Source of the DNA: Aristolochia californica
Taxonomy: Eukaryota; Streptophyta; Magnoliopsida; Piperales; Aristolochiaceae
Direction: 5' to 3'
Length of the DNA stretch: 64,000 bases
Assembly: GCA_029961685.1 (NCBI GenBank)
Contig: JARWKL010000010.1
Span: 27,564,067-27,628,066 of the forward strand
Positions 23,599-33,155 of this stretch are shown piece after piece. How positions within the stretch are numbered: position 1 is the first letter of the stretch; the number at the start of each line of letters is the position of its first letter. The notes beneath the pieces are model-generated. The model was not told where the DNA came from, did no database searches, and saw only the letters and a program-made list of their open reading frames with translations. The translations under genes were made by a program, and so were the position numbers.

Positions 23599-24795
23599 AT
23601 ATAAAGGTAAACCAACCAAGGCAATATACAAGAGGTTGGCCCAAAGGGGTATTTGAGAGTCAAATAAAGGATGATAAGAGAAAGACTACCAAAGAGGTAA
23701 GTGAGATATTTTCTTGATATTTTTTTATCAATAATAAAAACTCAAAAAGTGATGCAAAAAATTGGCTTAAATTCGGATTTTTCAATGCAACAGGATACCA
23801 GCATGACCTTTGGTTTTTCCAATGCGAATATATCCTTAAATATAAATCAGATTGATATGATATTTTCTCCTTATGAAACTAGACTTAAATAAATTTTATC
23901 CAAGTATAACTTATCTTCATAAAATATACTACTTTTGAGATAAATTTTGGTCTTTGTAGTCTGGCCGAACTAAGTACTCTTTCTCCTTTTACCAGTTTGT
24001 CCATTGACTCTTCCAAGATCAATATTTTCATATAAAAAATTTAGATCGAGAATTGGTTGAATAGGTAAGAAAATAGACTTATATATCTTTCTTTTCATAT
24101 ATAATTCTTCATATAAAGTTTCTTTCTTGATGGCATAAGCCAGCTCGAAAGTTGAAGCTTTCTACTGCTACTCAAACCTCTCCGGCAATCTGACCTTTTC
24201 TGCTTCAAATATTAATTTCTCTTTGTAGAAAATTCCGATTGCCAAAATTCATTTTTTTTGGATATTAGTCTCGAATATCTTTCCGTCAATATATAATATG
24301 CAATAAGAAAAAGCTCAGTATAGAGGTGAAAACGTAAAGTAAACAATGGGTATAGGGACTAAAAAGAGAAAAACAAAAAGTAGATACGAACCTAAATTGT
24401 TAGAGATAATAGATCAGAAAAATGATCACATTATCTTAGTGGGTTGACCGAGTCAACTTGTAGATCCTGCTTTGATACCAAGTTGAATTTATGGAAAATA
24501 AAAAAACTTCATTGACTTGTTGTAATCAGAGAACATGAAGCCCTATTTATAATAGAGGAAAGTAGTAGAGTCCAATTACAATTTAACTACCCTTGTCCCA
24601 ATTACACCCAAAGTCTAACACTTAAAGTTAACTCCGAGCATAATTAAATAACTCAACATAAATAGAAGACTAGCATAACTAAAACACCGTTAAATTGAAA
24701 CTCTTCTGTGAGACCTCCTTCCATAATAATTGTGGCTTTATAAGACTTCTTATTGTGAGAGTCATGTAAGACTCTTCCATATTTGTTCTTCAACA
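22783..24795 (-). mobile_element. Non-autonomous LTR retrotransposon (2.0 kb) inside a TRIM LTR
   Basis: The LTRs are 22783-23093 and 24481-24795, about 310-315 bp each, ending in TGTTGAA and TTCAACA. On the minus strand the primer site TGGTATCAAAGC (one mismatch to the tRNA-Met site) follows the 5' LTR at 24480-24469, and a purine tract CGAGGGGGCG precedes the 3' LTR. The ~1.4-kb interior encodes no gag or pol. The target duplication is GTCAC (22778-22782) against CTCAC (24796-24800). The uninterrupted TRIM LTR reads CTCAC, so the left copy has mutated. A solo LTR of the same family stands at 53471-53784. Confidence 0.88.
23521..23603. repeat. Compound microsatellite (CTAT)n(TA)n(TG)n
   Basis: About 83 bp of CTAT, then TA, then TG repeats inside the interior of the 2.0-kb LTR element. 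It is pure enough to be length-polymorphic. Confidence 0.95.
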
Positions 24796-24825
24796 CTCAC
24801 TAATCCATGTGGGACTATTCCTTAA

Positions 24826-25548
24826 TGATTACAAATGACGTTGTTATATATACAAAAACCTAAGGATAATGTCATTATAAAGAATAATTTTAAAAAAATA
24901 TTAGGAAATGATCCAAAATGTTTTCAATTTTTTTTCCATTTAAAAATTAAAAGAGCTAAAAAAAAACTAATAGAGAGCAATGGACCCAAGTTCTTCAAAA
25001 AGGAAAAAATCTCTAAATGAAGAAGTACTACAAATCCTAAGGATTCAATGTATCAATGCTAAACGAAGAAGTAGTACAACTCTGTAGGATTCAAATAGTT
25101 AGACAAAACATTATAAAATTTGAGAATAAGAGCTTAAAATTCTTTCACACCTATGCACTTGTAATCTCATAAATGGAATTCAAAAATCAAAGCCAGAGGA
25201 CGAGACTTGGGGCCACACCCAGGAGGAAATATTGGGAGAAGCAATCAAGTAGTTTCACAAGCTCCCATCCCAAAGGAATGTTGATTACTCGAGCCCTAAA
25301 CTAATAAAAAACTTAGCATGCCTCTTCTTCGTCATGACAACAAGAAGCAATCCAAACCAATTTATCATAGAAAGATCTATCGGGCTATCTTCGCCATGTA
25401 CTCGCATAGAGCCCTAAGGCTGGATTTGTCAATCAGGTTTCTTCCAACAAAATGGGTTGAGATTTAGGACTTCATAGAAGTTGTCTGAAGGCGTTTCTCT
25501 TGACATCACACTAAAGAAACCATAGGGCCTGTTAGTGCACTGAGTAAA
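24826..25548. other. Intergenic DNA before the nested LTR stack
   Basis: AT-rich to about 25150, then more balanced in composition. No gene or element ends are recognised. Confidence 0.5.
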
Positions 25549-25957
25549 TGTTGGAAGATGGGCCCAAGCCCACACGACCAAGGAAGACCCACACATCCAA
25601 GTATGTTAGAAGATGAGCTCAAGCCCATAAGGCCAAGGAAGGCCCACTCATCTAAGAAATGTGGAAGATGGACTCAAGGTCCACATATCAAGGAGAAGGC
25701 CCATAGGCCCACACAATGATGGTAGGATGGTAAATAAAGAGTTATCGCATAGAGATGACATTGATGTAATTATTTTAAGTTTTAGGGTATTATTATAATA
25801 TTATAGTTTTATCAATTTATAAATTGAGCTACAAGGGGAGGGTTAGGACATAAGTCCATAACTTCTTCTTCTTCCTATTTTCTCCCAATGGGTGTTTATC
25901 TCTTTTTCTCTGTGAACTAAATCCATAGAGTCCTGAAAATTAATATGGTATTAGAGC

Positions 25958-26557
25958 ATTGATTTTTATGACTCATAATATGGTTTTCAGGATTCCAGAA
26001 ACCCATTATTTTTCTTTTCTCATATTGATGTTCTTTTTTTTTTTATAGTTGCTAGAATTCAGTTTTTAAATTTTGTTGCTTGTGTTTCATTGCTTTCGAT
26101 TCAACATCATGAATAATGTCCTCGATTATATAGAAATCAACATCTGCATTTGAGACAATCTTTCTATCGGTTTCAATTGCATGTTTTTTATGCTTGTAAG
26201 TTTTTAGAATTGTGGTTTCGTCCACTTCCATCTAGAACCAAATGCAACTGAGTTTACCCAGCTCATCGGATACGGTGGCGGTGGTGTCGTTCTCTCAGGA
26301 ACTAGCGTTTTGGTTGATATGCTCCATTGACGAAGAAGAGCAACGAAAGATCGTTGCAGAGGTCGAATAGAAAGCATAGAGAAGCAGGAAGTACCAGAAC
26401 AGAAAATCAAGTCCACTTTCACAGCCCTGTCGGTAGGAGATGGCGAGTTTCTCCGGACTCTTGAATTAGCTCGGCATTCCTGATCATCGGAAAACATACT
26501 AATCGCCATGAGAGGTGGCATGGGGTTCTCTTCATGACTTAAAACAACCTTCGGAAG
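25958..26557. other. Left interior of the outer LTR element
   Basis: A GC-richer segment (about 26210-26530) is open on both strands for about 100 codons. The plus frame contains IGYGGGGVVLSG, the minus frame a Pro/Ser/Arg-rich peptide. I do not recognise either. It may be captured host sequence, cut at its right end by the nested copia element. Confidence 0.35.
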
Positions 26558-26869
26558 TGTAACAGCAGAGAAGCTTTGATAAAATGTAAAAACAAAGACG
26601 ACTTCATAAGCATAAAAACAGAGATCTTCGGAAAACCAACCTCTTCATTCATATTTTTGAGTAGTGTACATGACTCCATTTATAGACAGGACTTGCCGAC
26701 AATGGATGAGGTGAAATAACAACCAAATATCGGTATGATTTTAGTGCTGTCAGCATGAGGTTGTTACAACAGAAAGCACGTCTTTTGTACAAGTATTATT
26801 TCCAGAAAGTTCTTCTTCTTACATGAATGATTATGAATCTTCATTAGATGTTGAGTTGGAACTAGAAGC

Positions 26870-27985
26870 TGATATCACCCTCCCGCAAGTCCAACAGGGG
26901 AATCATGGTGAAACTCAAATGTAGAGTATTGAACCTAGATGATAATAATGGCTTAGTAAGTATGTCAGCCACTTGATCCCGAGAGGAAATGAAGGCAACA
27001 TGTATGGTTTTGGAAGCAACCCTATCACGTACAACGCGAAAATCCATCTCCATATGTTTTGTACATGAATGGAGAACTAGATTGGCAGAGAGATATGTGG
27101 CTCCCAAATTAGAGTGGGAGCCTTAGGAAGAAATACACCTAGTTCATGAAGAAGAGATTGAAGCCATACTAGCTTAGTTGTGGTATTAGCAAGAGCTTTA
27201 TACTCTGCTTCTGTGCTGGAACGAGCAACCGTTTGTTGTTTCTTGGAAACCCATGAAATTATGTTTGAACCAAGAAAAATACAATGACCTCCTACAGACC
27301 GCCGATCATCAGGGCGTCCTGCCCAATTGGCATCATAAAAAGCTTGAAGATGAAAAGAGGAAGATGGTGTAATAAGGAGACCATAGTGAGTTGTATATTT
27401 GAGATAACGTAGTATCCACTTAACTGCTTGTCAGTGATTGATGGTAGGTGCATGCATAAATTGGCAAGTTTTGTTCACAGCAAAGGCCACATCCGGGCGA
27501 GTAAGAGACATATACTGTAAACTGCCAACAATGTTTCGATATAGAGTAGGATCGTTGAAAGCAACTCCATCAGCATGAAAAAGGTTTATATTGGAGGCCA
27601 TGGGAGTTTTAATAGGCTTAGCTAGGTCCATAGTGGTCCGTTTAAGAAGATCACAAATGTATTTTGTTTGTGAGAGATGAAATCCTTTTGACAAATTGTG
27701 AATTTCTATGCCAAGAAAAAAATGAAGGGGACCCAAGTTCTTAACTGGAAAGGACTGACCGAGTGTTTTGAGAACAGATGCAATTGCCTTTGGACAAGAT
27801 CCCGTAAGGATAATGTCATCGACATACACAAGAAAATACAGAGTAATGGAAGTGTGTATAAATGAAAAGAGAAGAATCAGAAACAGATTGGACAAAACCA
27901 ATTTCAAGAAGCCGTGTGCTCAGTTTTGAGAACCATGTTTTGGGTGCTTGTTTAAGGCCATAGATGGTTTTATTTAAGTGACAGA
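26870..27985 (-). pseudogene. Copia RT C-terminal half and RNase H
   Basis: On the minus strand the remnant begins [19 protein letters not shown] (near 27985), shifts frame once, then reads [13 protein letters not shown] with an intact YVDD. It continues through LGPLHFFLGIEIHNL, the RNase H block WAGRPDDRRSVGGHCIFLG, and ARSSTEAEYKALA. A stop at about 27431 interrupts the frame (HAPTINH, stop), and the final VADILTKPL block is in another frame (26862-27107). Confidence 0.88.
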
Positions 27986-27989
27986 CATG

Positions 27990-28257
27990 AGATAAATAAT
28001 CTGTGTTTGGTGTGTTGATTTGGTAAGAAAAGAGGAGGTGGCGCTATTGTCCTGTCGACAAACTGAAACAGCCGATGGCCTTTCAAATATGGAACCATTT
28101 GAGCTCGCCAAAGGAGATAGTTGTTGTGTGTGAGTTTAACATAAACAAGATGATTGAGATGAGGTAAAAGAGGGAGGGAGGAGGGGGATTTTGAGTGAGG
28201 AAGAGATGCATCATCGATGATGGATGACGTTTGTCTATTGATAGCTCCTGATACCAT
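27990..28257 (-). pseudogene. Copia gag N-terminus, truncated
   Basis: It begins MVSGAINRQTSS just after the primer site and contains VYVKLTHNNYLLWRAQMVPY, then LKGHRLFQFVDRT. This is the usual N-terminal gag signature of plant copia elements (LT-x-x-NY-x-LW). It is cut after about 85 codons, where the sequence jumps into reverse transcriptase. Confidence 0.85.
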
Positions 28258-28582
28258 GTAAGATTAAAGAAGCTCTGATAAAATGTAAAAACAGAGATGA
28301 CTTCATAAGAAGAGAAACAGAGATCTTCAGAAAACCAACCTCTTCATTCATATTTTTTAGTAGTGTGTAGGACTCTTTTTATAGACCGGACTTGCTGACA
28401 ATGGATAAGGTGAAATAACAACCAAATATCGGGTATGAATTTAGTGTTTTTTGCGTGAGGTTGTTACAATAGAAAGCATGTCTTTTGTACAAGTATTATT
28501 TCCAGAAAGTTCTTCTTGCGTGGATGATTCTAAATCTTCAAGAGCTGCTAAGTTGGAGTTGGAAGCTGACTTGGCTTGATCA

Positions 28583-28731
28583 CTAATAGAAAGGAAGGTT
28601 GCCGACATCTCATGCTGGCAAGGCTCTTTCACGACTACCCTGTGTCGTCTAGTCCGTGTTATTCATCCATGCTGTAACTCTTCCTCTGTTGTTGCCAATT
28701 GCTTGTCGATTTCTTCTAGTCTCGGATTTGC
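28583..28731. other. Short interior piece of the outer LTR element
   Basis: These 149 bp lie between the two nested insertions. On the minus strand one frame reads PRLEEIDKQLATTEEELQHG then a stop, a coiled-coil-like segment of unknown origin. Confidence 0.4.
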
Positions 28732-29359
28732 TGTTATGAACTCAATAGCAGGTTGAGTCATGCAAAGGCGCAATGGTTGAGTCATTTAGTATTAAGTTTA
28801 TTTCTTTTCTTTCTATTTATATTTACTTCATTTTTATTTCAATCGATGAATTAGTATGTCGTAGGGGCATTATTGTAATTCTTTTTCTTGAACCCTTGTT
28901 AGCGTAAACCCTACTTAAGGGCTGAAAGGAATGAGAAAAGGTAAGTCTGAATTTATGTTAAACAAAATGTTTTGAGTTCTCCTAAATGACCTCAGGGGTG
29001 TGTGTTCTCCTTAACGAACCTCGGGTTTTCAAGCTCCCCTTTGACTTGATTCTTCTCTTATCTTCTTCTTTCCTACGAATCACCTATGTTAGATCAGGGA
29101 CCATAACAACTGGTATTAGAGCTATACCGCTGTTGCGAGTTTGAATCCTAGAGGGGCAACCTAGAGGGGGACGACCTAGAGGTCAGATTAAAATTACTGG
29201 TAGGCTCAAAAAGTGGGTAGGGCCAGTGTTGCTAGAGTGGGCCACCATGGACGTCGGCTCATAATGGTGGGAGTATTGTTATGATCTTGGGTTAAGTACT
29301 TGGCTTTTTGCTACCAATTAGGCCAATCTTTTGGGTTGTATTGGTTAGGTACATAACAT

Positions 29360-29881
29360 TTGGTATCAGACCAAGAACATAATTCTTCAACCCTAGAGGA
29401 AATGCCAGCCATACTCTTGGATATGCACAAAACAATATGTGTGAGGCATCAGGATATGAATCAGTCTTTCGTTATAATGTCTGAGGAATTGGCCGCAATC
29501 GAGACGCTTCTTGCTGAGGCTGCAGAGAGGAAGGTCATTCGACCTCAAATCTCAAAGCTTGGAAATCCAGAGCCGAAGCCCAGAGTTTCGAAATCCGAAG
29601 TCGGGGAGACTGAAAATTTTCGAGCTGAGAAGTTCCACAATAAATTTCAGCTAGATGCCTCACCTATTCACCGTTGGGGAAAGCTTCCTAAGGTCATTCT
29701 TCTCGGCGACGACGGTGTTGGGAACAGGAAAGAACAAAAACCCAAAACATTTGATTTCGCAGTGGAAATTGTTGCCTTGGTAGAAGAAGAGACTTCAGGA
29801 ACAACAAGCTTCTATCTGAAATTGCTACCATCATGTTGCACAGCCTCTCACTCTCGGCCTCCAAGCTGGAAACTAACTTGA
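29360..29881 (+). pseudogene. Possible gag-like open frame of the gypsy-type element
   Basis: This 173-codon frame starts about 240 nt after the primer site, where gypsy gag normally begins. It has a Glu/Ala-rich, helix-prone N-terminal third (SEELAAIETLLAEAAERK) and a basic, Pro-rich centre. No zinc knuckle is present. The position suggests a gag remnant, but the sequence alone does not prove it; captured host sequence is an alternative. Confidence 0.4.
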
Positions 29882-29969
29882 AAAAAATTGTGGTAAGTTT
29901 TTTAACCGATTTTCTCCGAATTTTAGCTTGTCCGTTCTCTTGTCCCTCAATTTTGTAAGAAAAAAACTC

Positions 29970-31740
29970 TACAATGGTGTTGAGAGTGTTCAGTTGGGCT
30001 GAGAACCAGAAAGGTTACTCGCACGGTTATGCAAAGTGGGATAATATGGCATCTGCAAGGGAGCTGTTCGAATTAATGCCTACATGAGATGTTGTTGCTT
30101 GGTCGGCCATGCTATTGGGTTATAGCCAATCAAATAGAATAATTCATCTTTTTGGAAAAATTGACAAATTAAGTTTCAAACTGAAGAGGGCCTTTGGTAT
30201 GGCTACAATCAATTTTTGTTTTCAGCACTGGACACTGTTTCAATAGTATTGAAGGTCAATCTGCCCGAAAACTACATTTTCTGATTCAGACCCTTAGCAG
30301 AGATGTGTCTCTTAGACAACCTAAGAAATTTAGAGATACATCGGATAAAACATCGCAGCCAGTGGCATTACATGACCAGAAAGAAATTTTCTTGCTTCCC
30401 ATAGTTCAAATAACCAATCTCTTGCAGTGGGCTAATCTTATACTTGATGAAATGCCAACAAAAGAGGTGGAGTCCTGGAATTCTATAATTAGAGGTTATG
30501 TGGAAAAGAGAATGTGATGATTGCTGGATATTTAAATGGCAGACAGTCCTAGCATTCTATAATAAGAGGTTATGTTGAAAAGGGGAATGTGATGATTACT
30601 GGATATTTACACGGAATACACCCAGACCATAGGCTGAAGTTGGGTGTTCCAGGACCAGATACTACGATAGGTTCTAGAAATTCTATTGTGGACGATTATG
30701 AAATGTGTGGTGATGTTGTTGTGGGCAATTCATATAGTCTTGTGCCAGCCTTAATTCTGGGTTTGGCCATTATTATAGGCATGCTCTCTACTGGTAGTCC
30801 CATGGGTTTGGCTGATGAAGTTACAATTATTGATCTGTTATGTGCTTGTGTTCATGCAAGATTAATGTCAGAGGGCCAATAATACTTTAATGACATGTTG
30901 ACCATGTATGACAGCAGTCCCAAGTTTGTACATTTCTGGTGCATGGCTAATCGTTGTGCTCACCTTGGTGCTTTGGAGCAAGGGAGAAAGATGCACCAGT
31001 TTGTTGTCCACAATGTCTTGGAGTTGTGTTTGGCCTTGAGATACTCCATGATTGACATGTATCCTACGTGTGGATCCATAGAGGAAGCTGTTGGTTTTGC
31101 AACACATGGGTTATGCAGAGATTCACTTGAATTGTTTAGTAAAATGCAAACTCCATTGGACTAGATGAGGTAACTTGGGTCTCTTCAGTGCTTACGTTCA
31201 TGGTATTTTAGTAAAGAATGTTGGGCAATTTGATGAACATGCACTGGTTCCAAAGACTGAAAACTATGCCTTCAGGGTGGCTATTCTCAGTCGAGCAGGT
31301 CAGTTCCATGAGGTGCTTGATTTTAGTGACCAGTTCACTCCAAACTCTTCCAACAAACCAAAGATGTGGACTAGTATGATTGTCGGGTATGCCCAACACA
31401 GACCACCTGAAGAGGCTATTGGGTTCTTCAAAAAATTATGTCTACAGTTGTTAAGCTAGATGGTGTTGTTGTTATTTCAGTCCTCTCAGCTTGTGCCCAG
31501 TTGAAGGACTTAGATACTAGTCTTTGGATTCATGACTTGGTTCATAGAGATAATATTCCTATGAGTAGCAAGTTGGTAGTGACCTTAGTTGACATGTATG
31601 CCAAATATAGAGAAATCAAAGCTGCTCATTATGTTTTTGATTGCAGGTACCAGCAAGTTCTACTGGCATGGAATGCTCTCATTGCTTGTTACTGAAAATT
31701 GGGGAAGCTTACCAGTGCTCGCTCAATCTTTTATCAAAGG
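29970..31740 (+). pseudogene. Pentatricopeptide-repeat (PPR) gene fragments captured by a retroelement
   Basis: Several plus-strand frames show the PLS/E-type PPR pattern. MASARELFELMPT, a stop, then DVVAWSAMLLGYS is near 30050-30120. LILDEMPTKEVESWNSIIRG is near 30440-30500. DEVTIIDLLCACVHARLM, then EGQ, a stop and YFNDMLTMYD is near 30815-30910. HLGALEQGRKMHQFVVHN and YSMIDMY are near 30960-31070. WTSMIVGYAQHRPPEEAIGF is near 31368-31428. VVVISVLSACAQLKDLD with LVVTLVDMYAKY is near 31460-31610, and LLAWNALIACY then a stop near 31660-31695. A stretch of about 73 bp at 30480 is duplicated at 30554. Stops and frameshifts break it throughout. PPR proteins normally edit or process organelle RNA; these fragments cannot. 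Confidence 0.85.
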
Positions 31741-31779
31741 GACAAGAAAAAAATACTGATCTCTGCCTTGTGTTGGAAT

Positions 31780-32140
31780 TTTTGTGGAGCCATAGCAGCT
31801 ATGTATTTTTCAGCTAGTGTGCTAAATCTTCATGCAGGTGCAAGGTTACTCATCTTCTTTGTGGCTGTTCTCATGGTAGTTACGTTGACATGGCACTATG
31901 GAACCATGAAAGAGTATGAGTTTGATTCACACAACAGGGTTTGCCTGGACCGGCTAACTGATCTCGGTCCAAGTCTTGAAGTTGCTCATGTCCTAGAAAT
32001 TGGATTTATATACACAGAATTAGTCAGGGCCATAACCAGTACTGTTGCAGCTGCTTGTGGAGTTCAAAACTATATGCAGAGTTATCCTAGAGCAGCAGAG
32101 TATGCACAAAAAAGTGAGGGTACACTGGAAGAACTTGGGT
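31780..32140 (+). pseudogene. KUP/HAK/KT potassium transporter fragment captured by a retroelement
   Basis: One open frame contains MYFSASVLNLHAGARLLIFF, then VVTLTWHYGTMKEYEFDSHN and LTDLGPSLEVAHVLEIGFIY, then TEL. This matches the conserved KUP/HAK block (WHYG, YEFD-HNKVS, LGPSLG, RVPGIGLIYTEL) that follows the last membrane segment. Only about 80 codons of a ~780-aa transporter family are present. From about 32010 the frame continues into unrelated sequence (to 32142). It lies between two groups of PPR motifs, so it came from a different gene. Confidence 0.8.
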
Positions 32141-32254
32141 AAACAGTAGTAATTATGAATGTTTGGATTTCAAAAATCAGAGTTGTGTCTCAAATCGAAA
32201 CTGCCCAACCACTGGTATGTAGGGTGTATGATGTTGCTCCCCAGTTACATGACA

Positions 32255-32420
32255 CGCCTGTGAATTCACTTCAGGTGGATGATACTAGAAGAGTTTTTGA
32301 CCAAATCTCCCAGAGGAATTTAATTTGTTGGAATGCAATGATGGGTGGACACTGTATTCCTGGATGTCTTGCAGCAATGGTGGGTTTATTCTCACATGGG
32401 TTTCAGAAGATTATGGTGGA
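32255..32420 (+). pseudogene. Further PPR motif fragment
   Basis: A frame reads DDTRRVFDQISQRNLICWNA followed by MMGGHCIPGC, a complete PPR motif of the kind F-D-x-(I/M)-x-x-R-N-(L/V)-x-x-W-N-A-M. It follows the KUP fragment and may derive from the same PPR gene as the upstream fragments or from another. Confidence 0.75.
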
Positions 32421-32660
32421 ACGTCTTGTTGGCCAATCATGGTCTTGCCAAAATGGAGCAGGTGATAGTTCAGATTGTTGTTTGGTTGTTTGACCGTGTG
32501 GTGGGTTGCTGCAGCGAGTGATGTTGGCAGTGTTGGATTCTCACCAAAAAAAATTCTGGTGGAACATTCTGCAAACGGGAGCAACTAGTGGAGGGTTTCA
32601 GATACCACAATCTCTCCGTCCGGGGAGTTACATTGGACCACTTACACCGCTTGTGTCACC

Positions 32661-32771
32661 CAGTGGGTTGACACAGATGCCACATATGTTACTTGGGAAG
32701 ATGTAGAGACGTTTCGGCATGCATAGCCTACCTTTGAACTTGAGGACAATCTCTTTCTCCAAGGGGGAAGT
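32661..32771 (+). pseudogene. Gypsy integrase C-terminal chromodomain tail
   Basis: The frame reads QWVDTDATYVTWEDVETF, then a stop in place of a sense codon three residues later, then PTFELEDNLFLQGGSDVM, running into the LTR. This W-x3-D-A-T-WE-D and F-x-LED-x-x-x-x-x-GG pattern is the standard end of plant Ty3/gypsy chromovirus polyproteins. It fixes the element as gypsy-derived despite the missing pol. Confidence 0.85.
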
Positions 32772-33155
32772 GATGTTATGAACTCAATAGCAGGCCGAGT
32801 CATGCAAAGGCGCAGTGGCTGAGTCATTTAGTATTAAGTTAATTGCTTTTATTTCTATTTACATTAACTTCATTTTTATTTCAATTGATGAGTTAGTATG
32901 TCGTAGGGGCATTATTGTAATTCTTTCTCTTGAACCCTTGTTAGCGTAAACCCTACTTAAGGGGTGAAAGGAATGAGAAAAGGTAAGTCTAAGTTTAAAT
33001 TAAACAAAAGGTTTTGAGTTCTCCTAAACGAGTTCAGGGGTGTGCGTTCTCCTTAAAGAACCTAGGGTTTTCAAGCTTCCCTTCGGCTTTTCTTCTTCTC
33101 TTTTCTTCTTTTTCCCTACAAATCATTGTGTTAGATCAGGGACCGTAACATTTGC

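Larger units (their letters stand above)
22135..24825 (-). mobile_element. TRIM retroelement, minus orientation, tandem and split
   Basis: On the minus strand the order is: LTR (24825-24801 plus 22782-22691, split by an insertion), primer site (22690-22679), tandem ~40-bp units, purine tract, LTR (22374-22257), primer site again (22256-22245), then a further internal segment to about 22135. This is an LTR-internal-LTR-internal array of the same family as 21631-22109 but facing it. The two face-to-face copies form an inverted repeat of several hundred bp. The split LTR adds up to about 117 bp, the same as the intact copies. Confidence 0.85.
26558..28582 (-). mobile_element. Internally deleted Ty1/copia element (nested)
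   Basis: The LTRs are about 26558-26877 and 28257-28582 and share long blocks such as AACCAACCTCTTCATTCATA. On the minus strand the primer site TGGTATCAG lies at 28256-28248 beside the 5' LTR, and the purine tract GCGGGAGGG stands directly before the 3' LTR start (TGATATC). The interior retains the start of gag joined to the second half of reverse transcriptase plus RNase H; protease, integrase and the first half of RT are missing. A clean target duplication could not be placed at the LTR ends. Confidence 0.87.
28732..33150 (+). mobile_element. Gypsy-type LTR element carrying host gene fragments
   Basis: The LTRs are 28732-29108 and 32774-33150, both 377 bp, starting TGTTATGAACTC and ending CATAACA/CGTAACA, about 90% alike by eye. 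The primer site TGGTATTAGAGC (one mismatch) is at 29111-29122. The purine tract CCAAGGGGGAAG precedes the 3' LTR at 32759-32771. The 5-bp target duplication TTTGC (28727-28731 and 33151-33155) is perfect. Just before the 3' LTR a gypsy integrase chromodomain tail survives (32661-32771). No reverse transcriptase or integrase core is present. Instead about 2.5 kb of interior is made of PPR-protein fragments and a KUP/HAK potassium-transporter fragment, all in the sense of the element. This is a LARD-like, gene-capturing retrotransposon. Confidence 0.88.

Noticed and set aside
26558..28582. A 5-bp target duplication for the nested copia element
   Set aside because: The bases directly outside the LTR ends (GGAAG against CTAAT) do not match. 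A GGAAG occurs about 10 bp further right, but using it would require an LTR not starting with TG.
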